From assembly GCA_020638995.1 (NCBI GenBank), contig JACKHM010000001.1, forward strand, positions 1,736,001 to 1,800,000: 64,000 nucleotides of DNA. Direction: 5' to 3'. Position numbers and translations under genes: made by a program. Positions 32,517 through 41,598 of this stretch are shown piece by piece. This stretch comes from Planctomycetaceae bacterium. Lineage in GTDB: Bacteria; Planctomycetota; Planctomycetia; Pirellulales; Pirellulaceae. The notes beneath the pieces are model-generated. The model made no database searches and was not told where the DNA came from. It saw only the letters and a program-made list of their open reading frames with translations. The stretch's first letter is position 1. Each line of letters opens with the position of its first letter.

Positions 32517-34046
32517 TCATTTGCCTTCCTCAGCACCAGCATCAACATACTTCAATCCAACCGTTGCATCGGGGCTCACGATCCGCACGCTGCCTATACA
32601 GCCGATGTCTTTCTCGCACCGCCCGCTGGCAGAAAGCAAATGCCCATTCAGCAGGCCCTCGATTCCAAGCGAGCAATCGAACTCGTAGCGGCCAAGCATT
32701 TGGAAAGCGGCGTCGGTGACAAGCAGAATTTTTGGATCACCGTAGCAGCCGAACCACCAGCGGTCGTGAGCGAAGGTCGCCGTCTGTATTCCCAGAAGCG
32801 TGTGTCGGCTCTTGACCACGTGCTTCTTTAAGAACCTGAACTCGCCGTCGTACTCGTAGACGTAGTTTTCTTCGACGCCATCAGGCAACCCACCCACGAC
32901 GAAGAAGTGGCCATCTCGAAAGCCAATGCCGCCAGCACCGTGGAAGACTTCCTGTGTTTCGTGCCGGGTGAGTTCTTTTAGACTGTCAGCGTCGTAGACG
33001 TAGACCCACGAATCAGCGTTGCCGTTTGGATCGTTGAACTTGCCGAGATTTACGGCAACGTAGAGCTTTCCATCGTGGTAGCAAAGATCGCCGTGATGAT
33101 TGGCGACTGGGACTTTCCTCAGCACCTTGCCGTCGAGTCCGGTTTTCACGAGCATGGTCGTGAATGACCAGAAGATCGATTCCTTGTCGGTACAAATGCC
33201 TTGCAAGTGGTGCCGGTACGTCCCCTCGCAGGTGACATTGCCGAACTGCCGCTCTTGTATCAAGGTTAGTAACATTCTGGGATGATCGGTGTAGAGTCGC
33301 TCAACTCCCATCTCAAGCAACTCTACCATCAACGCCTGGTCATTGACTGTCCATGCTCCGACTTCAATCTCTGCTGCCTTGATCCTCTGGACCTTTTCCG
33401 CCGTGACGCCGCTGTGGTGAAGCACAAGAGACTCGAATCCGTGTTGCTTAGCGATCCGAATGTCCTCGTCGATGTCCGTGTCGGCTCCCCGGTCCCAGAA
33501 CACGGGCATTTCCGCTGCCAACTTCTTCACCTTGGCCATGAAGGCCAGATTACCGTCATTGAAGCCCACCCATCGTTCGGCCTTCATTGCTTTGACGAGA
33601 GCAACCGCTTCGGCAACGCAGTCCATCTTTGGTTGGATCGAAACGCGAGTTCGGTTCTGTTTCATCACCGCCCGTAGCACGTCTTCCAGTAGAGGAGCTT
33701 TTTGTGGGGAGCATTCATCAATGGACTTACCAGTGCGACGTCGGAAGCCTGCGGCGACATCCACAGTCAGCAATTCGTCATAGGTGGAATCGACGACGTT
33801 CAGAATCCTTTCGCCCACTCGCTCTGTCGTGTTGTCATGAATGACGACCAGCTTACCGTCCTTCGTGCGGAAGATGTCGAGTTCGATCCAGTCGGCTCCG
33901 ACTTCGATGCCAGTCTGAAACGCGAGGAGCGTATTCTCAGGGAACTCCCCTGAATTCCCTCGGTGAGCCGTGACACCATTGCTGGTGAACTCGCCAAATG
34001 CTGGCGTCGCGGCCAGTAGCAGCACTGTTGTGAGCGCCAATCGCAT
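32517..34046 (-). CDS. Glycerophosphodiester phosphodiesterase with C-terminal beta-propeller-like domain
   Basis: A 509-residue exported enzyme with signal MRLALTTVLLLAATPAFGEF. Residues 20-255 are a GDPD TIM barrel: VTAHRGNSGEFPENTLLAF, WIELDIFRTKDGKLVVIHD and AWTVNDQALMVELLEMGVER, then YTDHP. The HR, ExD and H residues of the active site are all present. Residues 265-509 repeat short beta segments with FWSFTTMLVKTGLDGKVLRK, LYVAVNLGKFND and FFVVGGLPDG, suggesting a propeller. AAGGAAAT precedes the ATG at 34046. It releases glycerol-3-phosphate from phosphodiesters. Confidence 0.88.
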   Translation of the reverse strand: MRLALTTVLLLAATPAFGEFTSNGVTAHRGNSGEFPENTLLAFQTGIEVGADWIELDIFRTKDGKLVVIHDNTTERVGERILNVVDSTYDELLTVDVAAGFRRRTGKSIDECSPQKAPLLEDVLRAVMKQNRTRVSIQPKMDCVAEAVALVKAMKAERWVGFNDGNLAFMAKVKKLAAEMPVFWDRGADTDIDEDIRIAKQHGFESLVLHHSGVTAEKVQRIKAAEIEVGAWTVNDQALMVELLEMGVERLYTDHPRMLLTLIQERQFGNVTCEGTYRHHLQGICTDKESIFWSFTTMLVKTGLDGKVLRKVPVANHHGDLCYHDGKLYVAVNLGKFNDPNGNADSWVYVYDADSLKELTRHETQEVFHGAGGIGFRDGHFFVVGGLPDGVEENYVYEYDGEFRFLKKHVVKSRHTLLGIQTATFAHDRWWFGCYGDPKILLVTDAAFQMLGRYEFDCSLGIEGLLNGHLLSASGRCEKDIGCIGSVRIVSPDATVGLKYVDAGAEEGK

Positions 34047-34261
34047 AGTTGCATTTCCTTGATGTGTGTATCGCCGCACTCGAAGCTAACAATCGACACC
34101 CGCATTCTACTGGGCATGACTCGGCCTCGATAGAATTGGACTTGCTGCCAACCACGATTTGCCAATCACGATTTGTTTGTTGAAAACTGTGCTATGCTTC
34201 GGACCAAATGCACCGCTCTCTTTGCTGTTGTTGCTGCAAGCCTGATCGGTGGATCAGTAGA

Positions 34262-35251
34262 TCAGGCATAGCACAGGACCACGACCGGCAGAACGAGAGA
34301 CGCCAACCCATACGCCCAAATTGGCCTGTTAAATCGAGCGGCGACGACCTCGACCTGTTCTTCCTGTGCTTGCGGTAGCGGCTCGGCGGCGTCCTTTAGC
34401 TTTTCGAATTCGGCGGCGTAGTAGTGCAGACATTCCCGGATGTCCGGTCGATCCAAAACGAAAATCCGCTGGAGAAACCGCTGGCCCATAATGTAGTCGC
34501 CCTTTTCAACGTAAGCTTGGAGGATATTAAAGCCGGTGTGAACATCGTGTTTCTCTGGGTCGTATACCGGCGGAATCAACGTGAGGATCCCGTCGAGACA
34601 GCCGTGGGTGCCCAAATCACCGGATATCTGCATCAGCACATCGCCGTGATTGGCAGCTACGTTTAGGATCACCTCGTAGTATTGCATCGCTTCTTGAGGA
34701 CGTTCTTGCTCCAAGCTCTTTCGAGCAAGCCACAGTTGGCGCCGCCAACTACCCGGAATCGCTGCTGCCGTGTTCATGGAGTCTAAGAACCCCTGCTGTC
34801 CCAGTCGCTCTTCGTGAATGGCTGCCCACCACAGCAAACCGTTCTCTTGGTTTGGGTCGAGCTTCAGACCATCCCACAATATGGCCTCGGCCTGTTTATT
34901 TTCACCACGCTCGGCGTAGACTTTCGCAAGATTCGTCAGAACCATTCCAGTCGCACCGTACTCGACGATGTATTTGGACAAGATTCACTCCGAGCCGTCC
35001 AAATCTCCAGTCTTCATGAGCACGATGCCCCTGACCACATGACTTCGTTCCTGATCTGTGTCGATTTGAAGGAGCCGCCCAGAAGCCTCGACCACATCAT
35101 TGTGAAATCCGTCGTTTTGGGCCATCACAATAGCTTGATAGAGTGCTTCTGGATCGTCCGAAGCCTTCGCAAACTGTCCGGGAAGAATGTTGCGTTGCCA
35201 CTCCTGCCTTGAGCGTGTTTTGAAAGCAACAGCACTACTATTGAACGTCAC
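34262..35251 (-). pseudogene. TPR protein gene with in-frame TGA and altered C-terminus
   Basis: The two halves are in one frame: 35251-34988 (TRSRQEWQRNILPGQFAKAS, then VRGIVLMKTGDLDGSE), TGA at 34987-34985, then ILSKYIVEYGATGMVLTNLA onward. Together they match a TPR family known in many bacteria; its pattern DxERAExxLLKYL(x)xHGETGxVLTNLAKVYA spans the stop. CGA to TGA is the likely mutation. The family C-terminal part after RPIWAYGL is also replaced by a short hydrophobic tail, so the gene is doubly broken. Confidence 0.65.
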
Positions 35252-35531
35252 TTAAACACCGGGACTCGGCGAATGAAGGCATGTTTTTCGACTGAATTTG
35301 ACCGCTGTTGTGAGCAGAAACAAATTGCCCTGTCATCCATTTTTCTCCAGATGCGTCTCCGCTGCCGGCGGTGATGCGACTTCAAAAACACGCTCTTGGA
35401 ACGAGCAACGTCCGGCCAAACTTGTCGTATACCGTAATCATTTCAGGTTGCTCGCCGTCCCTGACTGAACTGGTCACAGCTTTCTTGGAGAGTGCCGACC
35501 GAATCTTATCTCACAGTCCCACGGGCTCTTC

Positions 35532-35639
35532 CCTAAGGAACACGGGAAAAATAACTTCGGCGAAACCAAAGTAGCCATCACACTCCGTGGGATGATTAGC
35601 AAAAGATATAGCGAAGTTGTTTTTCCCGTGTTCCTAAGG
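35532..35639. mobile_element. MITE-like element, 108 bp with 28-bp inverted repeats
   Basis: The arms 35532-35559 and 35612-35639 match at 26 of 28 positions and share AGGAACACGGGAAAAA and AACTTCG. No coding capacity. CCTAAGG flanks the core directly at both ends; alternatively TAA is the target duplication around GGAACAC...GTGTTCC, as for some IS5-family elements. Confidence 0.6.
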
Positions 35640-35729
35640 CAGAAAACCAACACAGCGATCACAGCCGACGAAGCGGCGCATAACAAAAGCAAAAGTAGAA
35701 CTGGTGGTTTGTGACAACTTGATATTGGG

Positions 35730-35810
35730 GTGGCACGCTCATAGCCGAAGGCGATGGGCGTGGCGGTGCAGCCCACATTTGCACGCCCTTCGCAGCTCAG
35801 GGCGTGCCAC
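35730..35810. repeat. REP-like hairpin with GTGGCACGC ends
   Basis: GTGGCACGC (35730-35738) and GCGTGCCAC (35802-35810) bound an 81-bp unit rich in secondary pairing (GGGCGTG with CACGCCC). It resembles dispersed extragenic palindromes seen in planctomycete genomes. Confidence 0.45.
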
Positions 35811-36069
35811 ACTGAACTTATAGCAACCCTAATTCCTCGCTGTCACAAAAAACTAGTCGTTTGTTCGTGTTCAACATAAATTCGGATCCTGAGGAGACTT
35901 TGGTGAATTAGGCACGCCTGCCGTACTCACCCAACAATCGCGACAATTCGTTCACCCGAGAAGCTCATCGACGTCGGCGACGACCACCGCTTGGCCGACC
36001 CAGAACCGTTGGCGAAGATGTTGGAGGTGTGCGAACAAGCGTTTCTAGTTCCATTCAGGAGTACCCGCA
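35811..36069. other. Gene-poor stretch, possible coding remnant
   Basis: An open frame between about 35898 and 36073 reads SPEKLIDVGDDHRLADPEPL and LAKMLEVCEQAFLVPF, which looks protein-like but has no start codon. It may be a remnant. Nothing else is supported here. Confidence 0.25.
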
Positions 36070-36246
36070 ATGAGTGAAGCGAATCGTCGGCCTGCAAGTC
36101 TTGTCGGACGGAAGTCACCCGAGGACCAACCCATGGCGCTTACACCTGTCGAAAGCAAACAGGGTAGAGTGGAGGTAGAGATCAACAATGGTGCCGTGAC
36201 GATCTTCGGGAAGTACGGCCGATTGGTGTGGTGCGAAATGAAGTAG
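36070..36246 (+). CDS. Possible small protein, 58 residues
   Basis: ATG at 36070 follows AGGAG at close to normal spacing. The frame reads MSEANRRPASLVGRKSPEDQ, then VEVEINNGAVTIFGKYGRLV and ends WCEMK. It is separated by 120 bp from the GDPD gene downstream. No family recognised. Length is short enough that chance cannot be excluded. Confidence 0.35.
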   Translation: MSEANRRPASLVGRKSPEDQPMALTPVESKQGRVEVEINNGAVTIFGKYGRLVWCEMK

Positions 36247-36369
36247 AAGGAAAAGCAACGAGAGAAGGTCGTTGCCGAAGTAGAGATTACTGTTCCACTC
36301 GCTCGCTGCCAGATCCATTGGACCATTGTGGATGCGGTCGATTAATTGCAAGTCGCTTGAGATTGAGTG

Positions 36370-37737
36370 ATGACCATGCTTTCCAAATGCCTACTGACAG
36401 TTCCTATTCTCGTCGGCATCCACTTGGCCGCCAATGCAGCCGAACCGTTGATTGTCGCTCACCGTGGTCTGTTGCGCCACGCACCTGAAAACACCCTGGC
36501 CAACTTTCGGGCCTGCCTTGAACTCCGATTGGGCTTCGAGTTCGACATTGAAAGAACCAAAGACGGCCATCTGATCTGCATCCACGACGGCACCGTTGAT
36601 CGGACCACCAACGGAACCGGCAAGGTCTCTGATCTGACGCTCGAACAGATTCAGGAACTCGACGCTGGCAGTTGGTTTGATCCCAAGTTCGCAGGAGAGC
36701 CGATTCCAACGGTCGACGAAGTGCTACGTCTCGTCGCAGACTTCAAGCAACACGACGTTCTGATTGCCGTCGATCTCAAAGCGGAAAACGTCGGGCGGGA
36801 TGTTGTGCGTCTGGCGGAGAAGCATGGTGTGCTGCACCGACTCCTGTTCATCGGCAGGACGATCACTGAGCCCGAGTTGCGGAAGCAAATCAAAGGGGCT
36901 TCGACCAAGGCCCACACCGCCGCCGTCGCCAACAACGCCGAGGAGTTTCCCAAGGCACTGGCCGCACCCAATGCTGACTGGGTTTACGTTCGGTTTCTGC
37001 CGACCAAAGAACAGATCGAGGCTATCCATCAAGTAGGTAAGAAGTCCTTCATCGCTGGCCCAACGGTCGCCGGAAACCTGCCCGATAGCTGGCAACACTG
37101 CGCCGACGTAGGACTGGATGCGATCCTGGCCGATTATCCGTTGGAATTGAGAACCACGCTCCGTGAATTGCCATCCGAGTTGGACGAAGCTGCTCTACCG
37201 GCACCGGTGGAAGCCCGGCTTGTCGCGAAGCGATCCAAGTACGTTCTCCCCAAAGATCAGCACGGCGAAGTATTTCGGAAGCAGATCGAGGAAGAGACGG
37301 ATGCCGACAAGCTGCCCGCCTCTCAAAAAATCGATCTCGTTCTGGAATTGAAGAACATCAGCAAGCGGGACGTGATGATCTGGCGGGGCGGCGTTATGAC
37401 GACTCCTGAACTGGAAGTTGGCGGTCCCGGCGTGATCAGTCCTGAAAGCCTGATGACCTTCTTCGGTGGTGGATCGGGGACCGGCGTGCAGCCGACCATT
37501 GCGCCGGGCAAAACACATCGAATCAGAATCAAGTCACTGAATCCCGGTTACGACACGCCATCCAGGTACTGGTGCGAGCCGGGAGAATACACGATCAAAG
37601 CGTCTTACGTAGTGTACACGGGCCTGCCATCGTTCCCATTTCCCGACAAGAAACAGCCCCAAGGCGCACCTCAGCGGTTCGTCATCACTACGACGCCCAT
37701 AAAAGTACAAATTGTCGTGGAAGGCGACGAGGAGTGA
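36370..37737 (+). CDS. Glycerophosphodiester phosphodiesterase with C-terminal beta domain
   Basis: A 455-residue exported GDPD. The signal peptide spans the first 24 residues (MLSKCLLTVPILVGIHLAAN). The barrel (about 25-265) has LIVAHRGLLRHAPENTLANF, FEFDIERTKDGHLICIHDGT and LDRTTNG-like VDRTTNGTGKV, with ILADYPLELRTTLR at its end. The C-terminal 180 residues form a beta-rich domain (QKIDLVLELKNISKRDVMIW, later GEYTIKASYVV) of unknown role. It is followed after 3 bp by the esterase gene and so begins a three-gene unit. Confidence 0.88.
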   Translation: MTMLSKCLLTVPILVGIHLAANAAEPLIVAHRGLLRHAPENTLANFRACLELRLGFEFDIERTKDGHLICIHDGTVDRTTNGTGKVSDLTLEQIQELDAGSWFDPKFAGEPIPTVDEVLRLVADFKQHDVLIAVDLKAENVGRDVVRLAEKHGVLHRLLFIGRTITEPELRKQIKGASTKAHTAAVANNAEEFPKALAAPNADWVYVRFLPTKEQIEAIHQVGKKSFIAGPTVAGNLPDSWQHCADVGLDAILADYPLELRTTLRELPSELDEAALPAPVEARLVAKRSKYVLPKDQHGEVFRKQIEEETDADKLPASQKIDLVLELKNISKRDVMIWRGGVMTTPELEVGGPGVISPESLMTFFGGGSGTGVQPTIAPGKTHRIRIKSLNPGYDTPSRYWCEPGEYTIKASYVVYTGLPSFPFPDKKQPQGAPQRFVITTTPIKVQIVVEGDEE

Positions 37738-37740
37738 CGC

Positions 37741-38640
37741 ATGACATCTTTGCTGCTTCTGCTTGCCGCTACTGTCGCCGCCGAGCCGCTGGCTGCCGGC
37801 GATCACAACCGCAAACTGACAGTCGATGGGCAGGATCGCACTTACCTCGTACACATCCCGACTAACTACGACGACAGCCCAACACCGGTGGTGCTGATCT
37901 TCCACGGCGCTGTAACCAATGCGGACATCACGGTGCATCTTACCGGCATGAACAAGAAGTCCGACGAGGCCGGGTTCATCGCCGTCTATCCCAACGGCAC
38001 TGGCGTCGGTCCCTTCCTCACGTGGAACGCTGGCGGGCGCAAGGGTAAACTGGCCGAACAGAGTGCTGATGACGTGAAGTACGTGCGTTTGTTGCTCGAT
38101 GATCTTGCGAACATTGCCAACATTGATTCTCGACGAGTTTACGCGACAGGCATGTCCAATGGCGGCATGATGTGTTATCGGTTGGCTGCTGAAATGTCGG
38201 ATCGAATCGCAGCCATTGCTCCCGTCGCAGGAACAGTCACCGTTGATGAAAGCAAACCGGGACGCCCCGTACCGGTTATGCACTTCCATGGCACAGCCGA
38301 CACCATTGTTCCCTTCGATGGTCTTGGTGAGAAAGCTCCTAGGTTCCTGCCGTTCAAGTCAGTCGAAGAGTCCATTGCCATCTGGTGCCAGATCGACGGG
38401 TGCCCCGATGCGCCGACAATTACCGAGTTTCCAGATAGAGTAGAGGACGGCACCACGGTGCGACGAAAGTTTTACGGGCCCGGAAAGAACGGTACCGAAG
38501 TCGTGCTGATTGAGATCGAAGGGGGCGGGCATACATGGCCGGGTCAGAAGTCGCCCCTCAAGTTCCTCGGCAAGTCAACACTTGACATCTCGGCTAACGA
38601 CTTGATCTGGGAATTCTTCCAAAAACACCCGATGAAGTGA
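37741..38640 (+). CDS. Secreted esterase of the LpqC/PHB-depolymerase family
   Basis: A 299-residue alpha/beta-hydrolase. A short signal MTSLLLLLAATVAAEP is followed by TYLVHIPTNYDDSPTPVVLI and FHGAVTNAD for the oxyanion hole. The nucleophile is in YATGMSNGGMMCYRLA, the acid region is HFHGTADTIVPF, and the His is in GGGHTWPGQ. It probably cleaves esters such as feruloyl or polyhydroxyalkanoate. Spacing of 3 bp on both sides ties it to the GDPD and glyoxalase-fold genes. Confidence 0.88.
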   Translation: MTSLLLLLAATVAAEPLAAGDHNRKLTVDGQDRTYLVHIPTNYDDSPTPVVLIFHGAVTNADITVHLTGMNKKSDEAGFIAVYPNGTGVGPFLTWNAGGRKGKLAEQSADDVKYVRLLLDDLANIANIDSRRVYATGMSNGGMMCYRLAAEMSDRIAAIAPVAGTVTVDESKPGRPVPVMHFHGTADTIVPFDGLGEKAPRFLPFKSVEESIAIWCQIDGCPDAPTITEFPDRVEDGTTVRRKFYGPGKNGTEVVLIEIEGGGHTWPGQKSPLKFLGKSTLDISANDLIWEFFQKHPMK

Positions 38641-38643
38641 CCA

Positions 38644-39027
38644 ATGCCCATGACGCACCAAAGAATTGAATGCACGATCCCCGTCTTGCCCGTAGCCGAT
38701 CTAGCCGCCAGCGTGGCTTTCTATACGAACACGTTAGGATTCCAACTCGATTGGGGAGATGTTCAACACGACACCGTCTGCTCCGTTTCACGCGATGGCC
38801 GTCCCATCATGCTCATGAAACATTCCACGCCGGCGTCGCCGGTGTGGGTTTGGATCGGATTAACGGATGAATCGCTGTTCGACGAGTATCGAGCCAATGG
38901 AGCCAAAGTCTTGCAGGAACCCCGAAACTTCACATGGGCATACGAGATGAAATTCGAGGATGTCGACGGCAATGTCCTCTGGTTGGGAACTGAACCGAGG
39001 AAGGACGAACCTTATGTAGATCAATAG
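38644..39027 (+). CDS. Glyoxalase/bleomycin-resistance-fold protein
   Basis: A 127-residue VOC-superfamily protein. TIPVLPVADLAASVAFYTNT opens the first beta-alpha-beta-beta-beta unit, with LGFQLDWGD after it. The second unit ends EMKFEDVDGNVLWLGTEP. Related proteins bind antibiotics such as bleomycin or act on small electrophiles; metal ligands are incomplete, so an enzyme or a binding protein is equally possible. It is the last gene of the GDPD-esterase unit. Confidence 0.8.
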   Translation: MPMTHQRIECTIPVLPVADLAASVAFYTNTLGFQLDWGDVQHDTVCSVSRDGRPIMLMKHSTPASPVWVWIGLTDESLFDEYRANGAKVLQEPRNFTWAYEMKFEDVDGNVLWLGTEPRKDEPYVDQ

Positions 39028-39164
39028 CGGACATGCTATTTCACTGACAACAAGCTTTCGGATTCGTTCCAACCAGCAACCGGCAACCGCAAACGAGCCT
39101 TGGGTTGCACATGGCCCTTTTGAACAGTTGCGGTGCGTTCATTGGAATACATTCAAGGATCGAA

Positions 39165-39353
39165 TCAGCCGTTTGCTGGAGCCGACATGCCGAACAGAAT
39201 CAAGTCGGTGACTGGCCCGGCCTCTTTCGACCATTCGGACATTTGGTAGTCGGGGAGATAACCAGCAACAACGAACTTCGGTTCGTCAGCGGGGGCCTGC
39301 CTGCAACAAAAGCCGAGCAGGAGCAGCGTCGTGTAGGTGAGGAGTCGAGCCAT
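39165..39353 (-). pseudogene. N-terminal fragment of a secreted GH18-like protein
   Basis: The frame encodes MARLLTYTTLLLLGFCCRQA, a signal peptide, then KFVVAGYLPDYQMSEW and TDLILFGMSAP before TGA. This is the usual start of secreted glycoside hydrolase family 18 proteins (first strand VAGYxPDY, second strand TDLILF). The remaining 280 or so residues of the barrel are absent, and downstream sequence holds no continuation. Only six bases separate it from the GNAT gene. Confidence 0.6.
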
Positions 39354-39358
39354 CGAGG

Positions 39359-39871
39359 CTACTCGAATGCGTTGAACGGAGCAGGATATTCTACTTGTCC
39401 TTCGATGCCCTCCAAAACGCCGGGAACAAGCTCCATCGCCATCCACGCTTCGCCACCGCCGAATGGGTTCTCAATCGAACTTGCGAGATCAGCCGAGAAC
39501 CCGCACCGTCGGTAGAAGTCGGGATGGCCCAACACGACCACGATCCTGTGGCCTTGTTTTCGGCAAGCATCAACTCCAGCCTCGACCAACTTGCTACCGA
39601 TTCCCTGACGTTGATGACTTGGAAGGACAGCCATAGGAGCGAGTGAGACTGCCTCCACCGTTCCAACACTTGTAATAATGGTCAGCCGACTGAACAGAAT
39701 GTGGCCGACGATCTTGCCGCCGATGGCAGCAACAAGCGAGACCACAACGAAGCCACCATCTCGCAAGGCATCGACTAGATCGGCTTCGGCGTCGGCGTCG
39801 AATGCAGATCGATTCACAGTCCAAATGGACTGTCGATCCTCAGGAGTTTCGTGACGAACCTCGACGCTCAT
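39359..39871 (-). CDS. GNAT-family N-acetyltransferase
   Basis: A 170-residue GNAT enzyme of the YhbS type. The start at 39871 gives MSVEVRHETPEDRQSIWTVN. The acetyl-CoA site is visible as LAPMAVLPSHQRQGIGSKLV, with VVVLGHPDFYRRCGF after it. Substrate unknown; YhbS-like proteins are often annotated as putative acetyltransferases of small amines. It sits between the GH18 stub and the broken tspO. Confidence 0.85.
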   Translation of the reverse strand: MSVEVRHETPEDRQSIWTVNRSAFDADAEADLVDALRDGGFVVVSLVAAIGGKIVGHILFSRLTIITSVGTVEAVSLAPMAVLPSHQRQGIGSKLVEAGVDACRKQGHRIVVVLGHPDFYRRCGFSADLASSIENPFGGGEAWMAMELVPGVLEGIEGQVEYPAPFNAFE

Positions 39872-39885
39872 GGTGCAGAAGCCTT

Positions 39886-40280
39886 TTATCGGTTCATCCA
39901 CGTGATCGACAGTTGCAGCATGGTCGCAATCGACACCCAGACTAAGTAAGGCACTTGTGCCACGGCGACCCAACGATAGTGCTTCCAGATAGCAACCATA
40001 ATACAGATGATCGTGCCCCAGACAATCGGGATATCCACCGCCGCCAGTGGCAGGTTCCGCATTCCGAATTGAATGGGCGTGAAGATCACGTTCGCCACGA
40101 GGTTGATGGCGAACGGCAAGGCCAGCCACGGCAACTTCTTCCTAATTTCCTAATGGCCTGCACGAATACGAACCCGAAGTTTACGAGGATAATCGGGTAG
40201 AGAATCTGCCAGATCAGGCCGATGGTCGCTGGCGTCCAGCTTGGCTTCAAGAGGCTGTTGTACCATTCCATCCAAGTCAT
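39886..40280 (-). pseudogene. tspO: TspO/MBR-family gene disrupted by an 8-bp tandem duplication
   Basis: The first part reads MTWMEWYNSLLKPSWTPATI and LVNFGFVFVQAIR; the second part reads LPWLALPFAINLVANVIFTP and continues to LQLSITWMNR in another frame. TTCCTAAT stands twice in tandem at 40139-40154 on the plus strand. Removing one copy restores VQAIRKKLPWLALPF exactly. TspO proteins have five membrane helices and bind tetrapyrroles. An intact paralogue lies at 59355-59765. Confidence 0.8.
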
Positions 40281-40356
40281 GCGCTATCATCCAGCGGCTC
40301 TTCGGACAGTTTGCCCGCTTTGATTATGGTGGCGAGCTTCTGAGACAGGCAAAGAG

Positions 40357-41043
40357 TCATTTGCCGCTCGGTCCTTCAGCAGACAAAAGCGTTGCCACAC
40401 TCTCGGCAACCCGCTTTGCCTGAGCCTCTTTGCCCGTTCCGTTGAAATGAGTGCCGTCGCCGGAATACCAGTCAGGATGATTTTCCACGAGCCCGAACAG
40501 ATCATCGGTAGAAACTCCATGCCCTTTCATGATCTCAGCAGCAATTTGATTCCTGACTTTGACTCGCTCAGTTCGTTCGCCGAACTTTGTCAGGTCATTC
40601 GGGAGGCGTACTGGCGTTGTCGTGGCCCAGACCAGCTTGGCATCGCCTGCCTGTTTTCGGATTGCACCTACTGCTTGTACGAGACCATCTCGATATTGGT
40701 CCTCAGTATAGCCCCAGCCATGAAGGCCGTTGTTGAAGTGAATCACGGCAAACCGGTAGTGCTTCAGCAGCAGTTGCACCTCGTCAATGAAAGACGGGTC
40801 GGAAACGCACTTGGAAGTCGTGAGACGAGCACAGTACGCCTTGCCCGCTAGATGCTTTTCAACGTCGCCGAAGTAGCCTCTCGTGATCGAATCGCCGATC
40901 AGCAGGACTCGTGGCAAGTCGTCCTTGTCAGCGTCAGTAACCCAGATGTCGGCCCATTCAATCCGCTCTCGAATGGGCTCGTCTGCGACGACAAAGTGGG
41001 CAGTCAGAAGAATGGTGAGCACGAAGCAGGGAAGTCGTTTCAT
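40357..41043 (-). CDS. Secreted SGNH/GDSL hydrolase
   Basis: A 228-residue exported esterase. The signal is MKRLPCFVLTILLTAHFVVA. Block I is VLLIGDSITRGYFGD with the catalytic Ser, block III is IHFNNGLHGWG (N in the oxyanion hole), and block V is SGDGTHFNGTGKEAQA with Asp and His. All catalytic residues are present. Many secreted planctomycete homologues act on acetylated polysaccharides; that is a family-based guess here. Confidence 0.88.
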   Translation of the reverse strand: MKRLPCFVLTILLTAHFVVADEPIRERIEWADIWVTDADKDDLPRVLLIGDSITRGYFGDVEKHLAGKAYCARLTTSKCVSDPSFIDEVQLLLKHYRFAVIHFNNGLHGWGYTEDQYRDGLVQAVGAIRKQAGDAKLVWATTTPVRLPNDLTKFGERTERVKVRNQIAAEIMKGHGVSTDDLFGLVENHPDWYSGDGTHFNGTGKEAQAKRVAESVATLLSAEGPSGK

Positions 41044-41079
41044 GGATATTGTCCTTTGGGGATTCCGGTGGCGTGCTCA

Positions 41080-41511
41080 TCAGAGGTATGCGATTGTCTC
41101 GTCGGCGAACTGAACAATAAGCCAAACCACAACCGCCAAGAAGACCCCAGAGACGACCATCCAGTTTTCGGTGCGGCCTCCCACGTCAGCCCAAACAAAG
41201 AGGCCACAGATGGCGGCGAGAGCAGCCACCAAAATCGCATCGAGGATGAACGGAATGATTCGGTTGCTTGAATACACGAAGTACATTTCCGTGCTCAGAG
41301 GAATTGGTGAGATGTAGGCTACGAAGTTGACTTGGTGTGGATGATCTGATCGCCAAAGCTCCGCACGAAAACAGGCAGGCCAGCCGAAGTACCGTTCGAC
41401 TTCCATACCCGGTTGCCGGTCATTTCTACCACCGTAACCGGGCATCCATGAACAACCGTTGACGAGAACGAAAGCGAAGATCGCCCATACGAGAATCGTC
41501 TTCAACTGCAT
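41080..41511 (-). CDS. Membrane protein of unknown function
   Basis: A 143-residue protein beginning MQLKTILVWAIFAFVLVNGC, an uncleaved or lipoprotein-type signal. Two further helices lie in the C-terminal half (FILDAILVAALAAICGLFVW; WMVVSGVFLAVVVWLIVQF). No motif recognised. Confidence 0.55.
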   Translation of the reverse strand: MQLKTILVWAIFAFVLVNGCSWMPGYGGRNDRQPGMEVERYFGWPACFRAELWRSDHPHQVNFVAYISPIPLSTEMYFVYSSNRIIPFILDAILVAALAAICGLFVWADVGGRTENWMVVSGVFLAVVVWLIVQFADETIAYL

Positions 41512-41598
41512 CTGGAGTTCGGACGACCGCACGGCCTACGTCCTCGGGTTCAAATTCCGCCATTCTTGGTCGAGCCACAAAAATGCGCCGAAGCGCCA

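Noticed and set aside
34985..34987. TGA as selenocysteine codon
   Set aside because: The position is not a catalytic Cys site in the TPR family, no SECIS-like hairpin was seen directly downstream, and the C-terminus is also lost.
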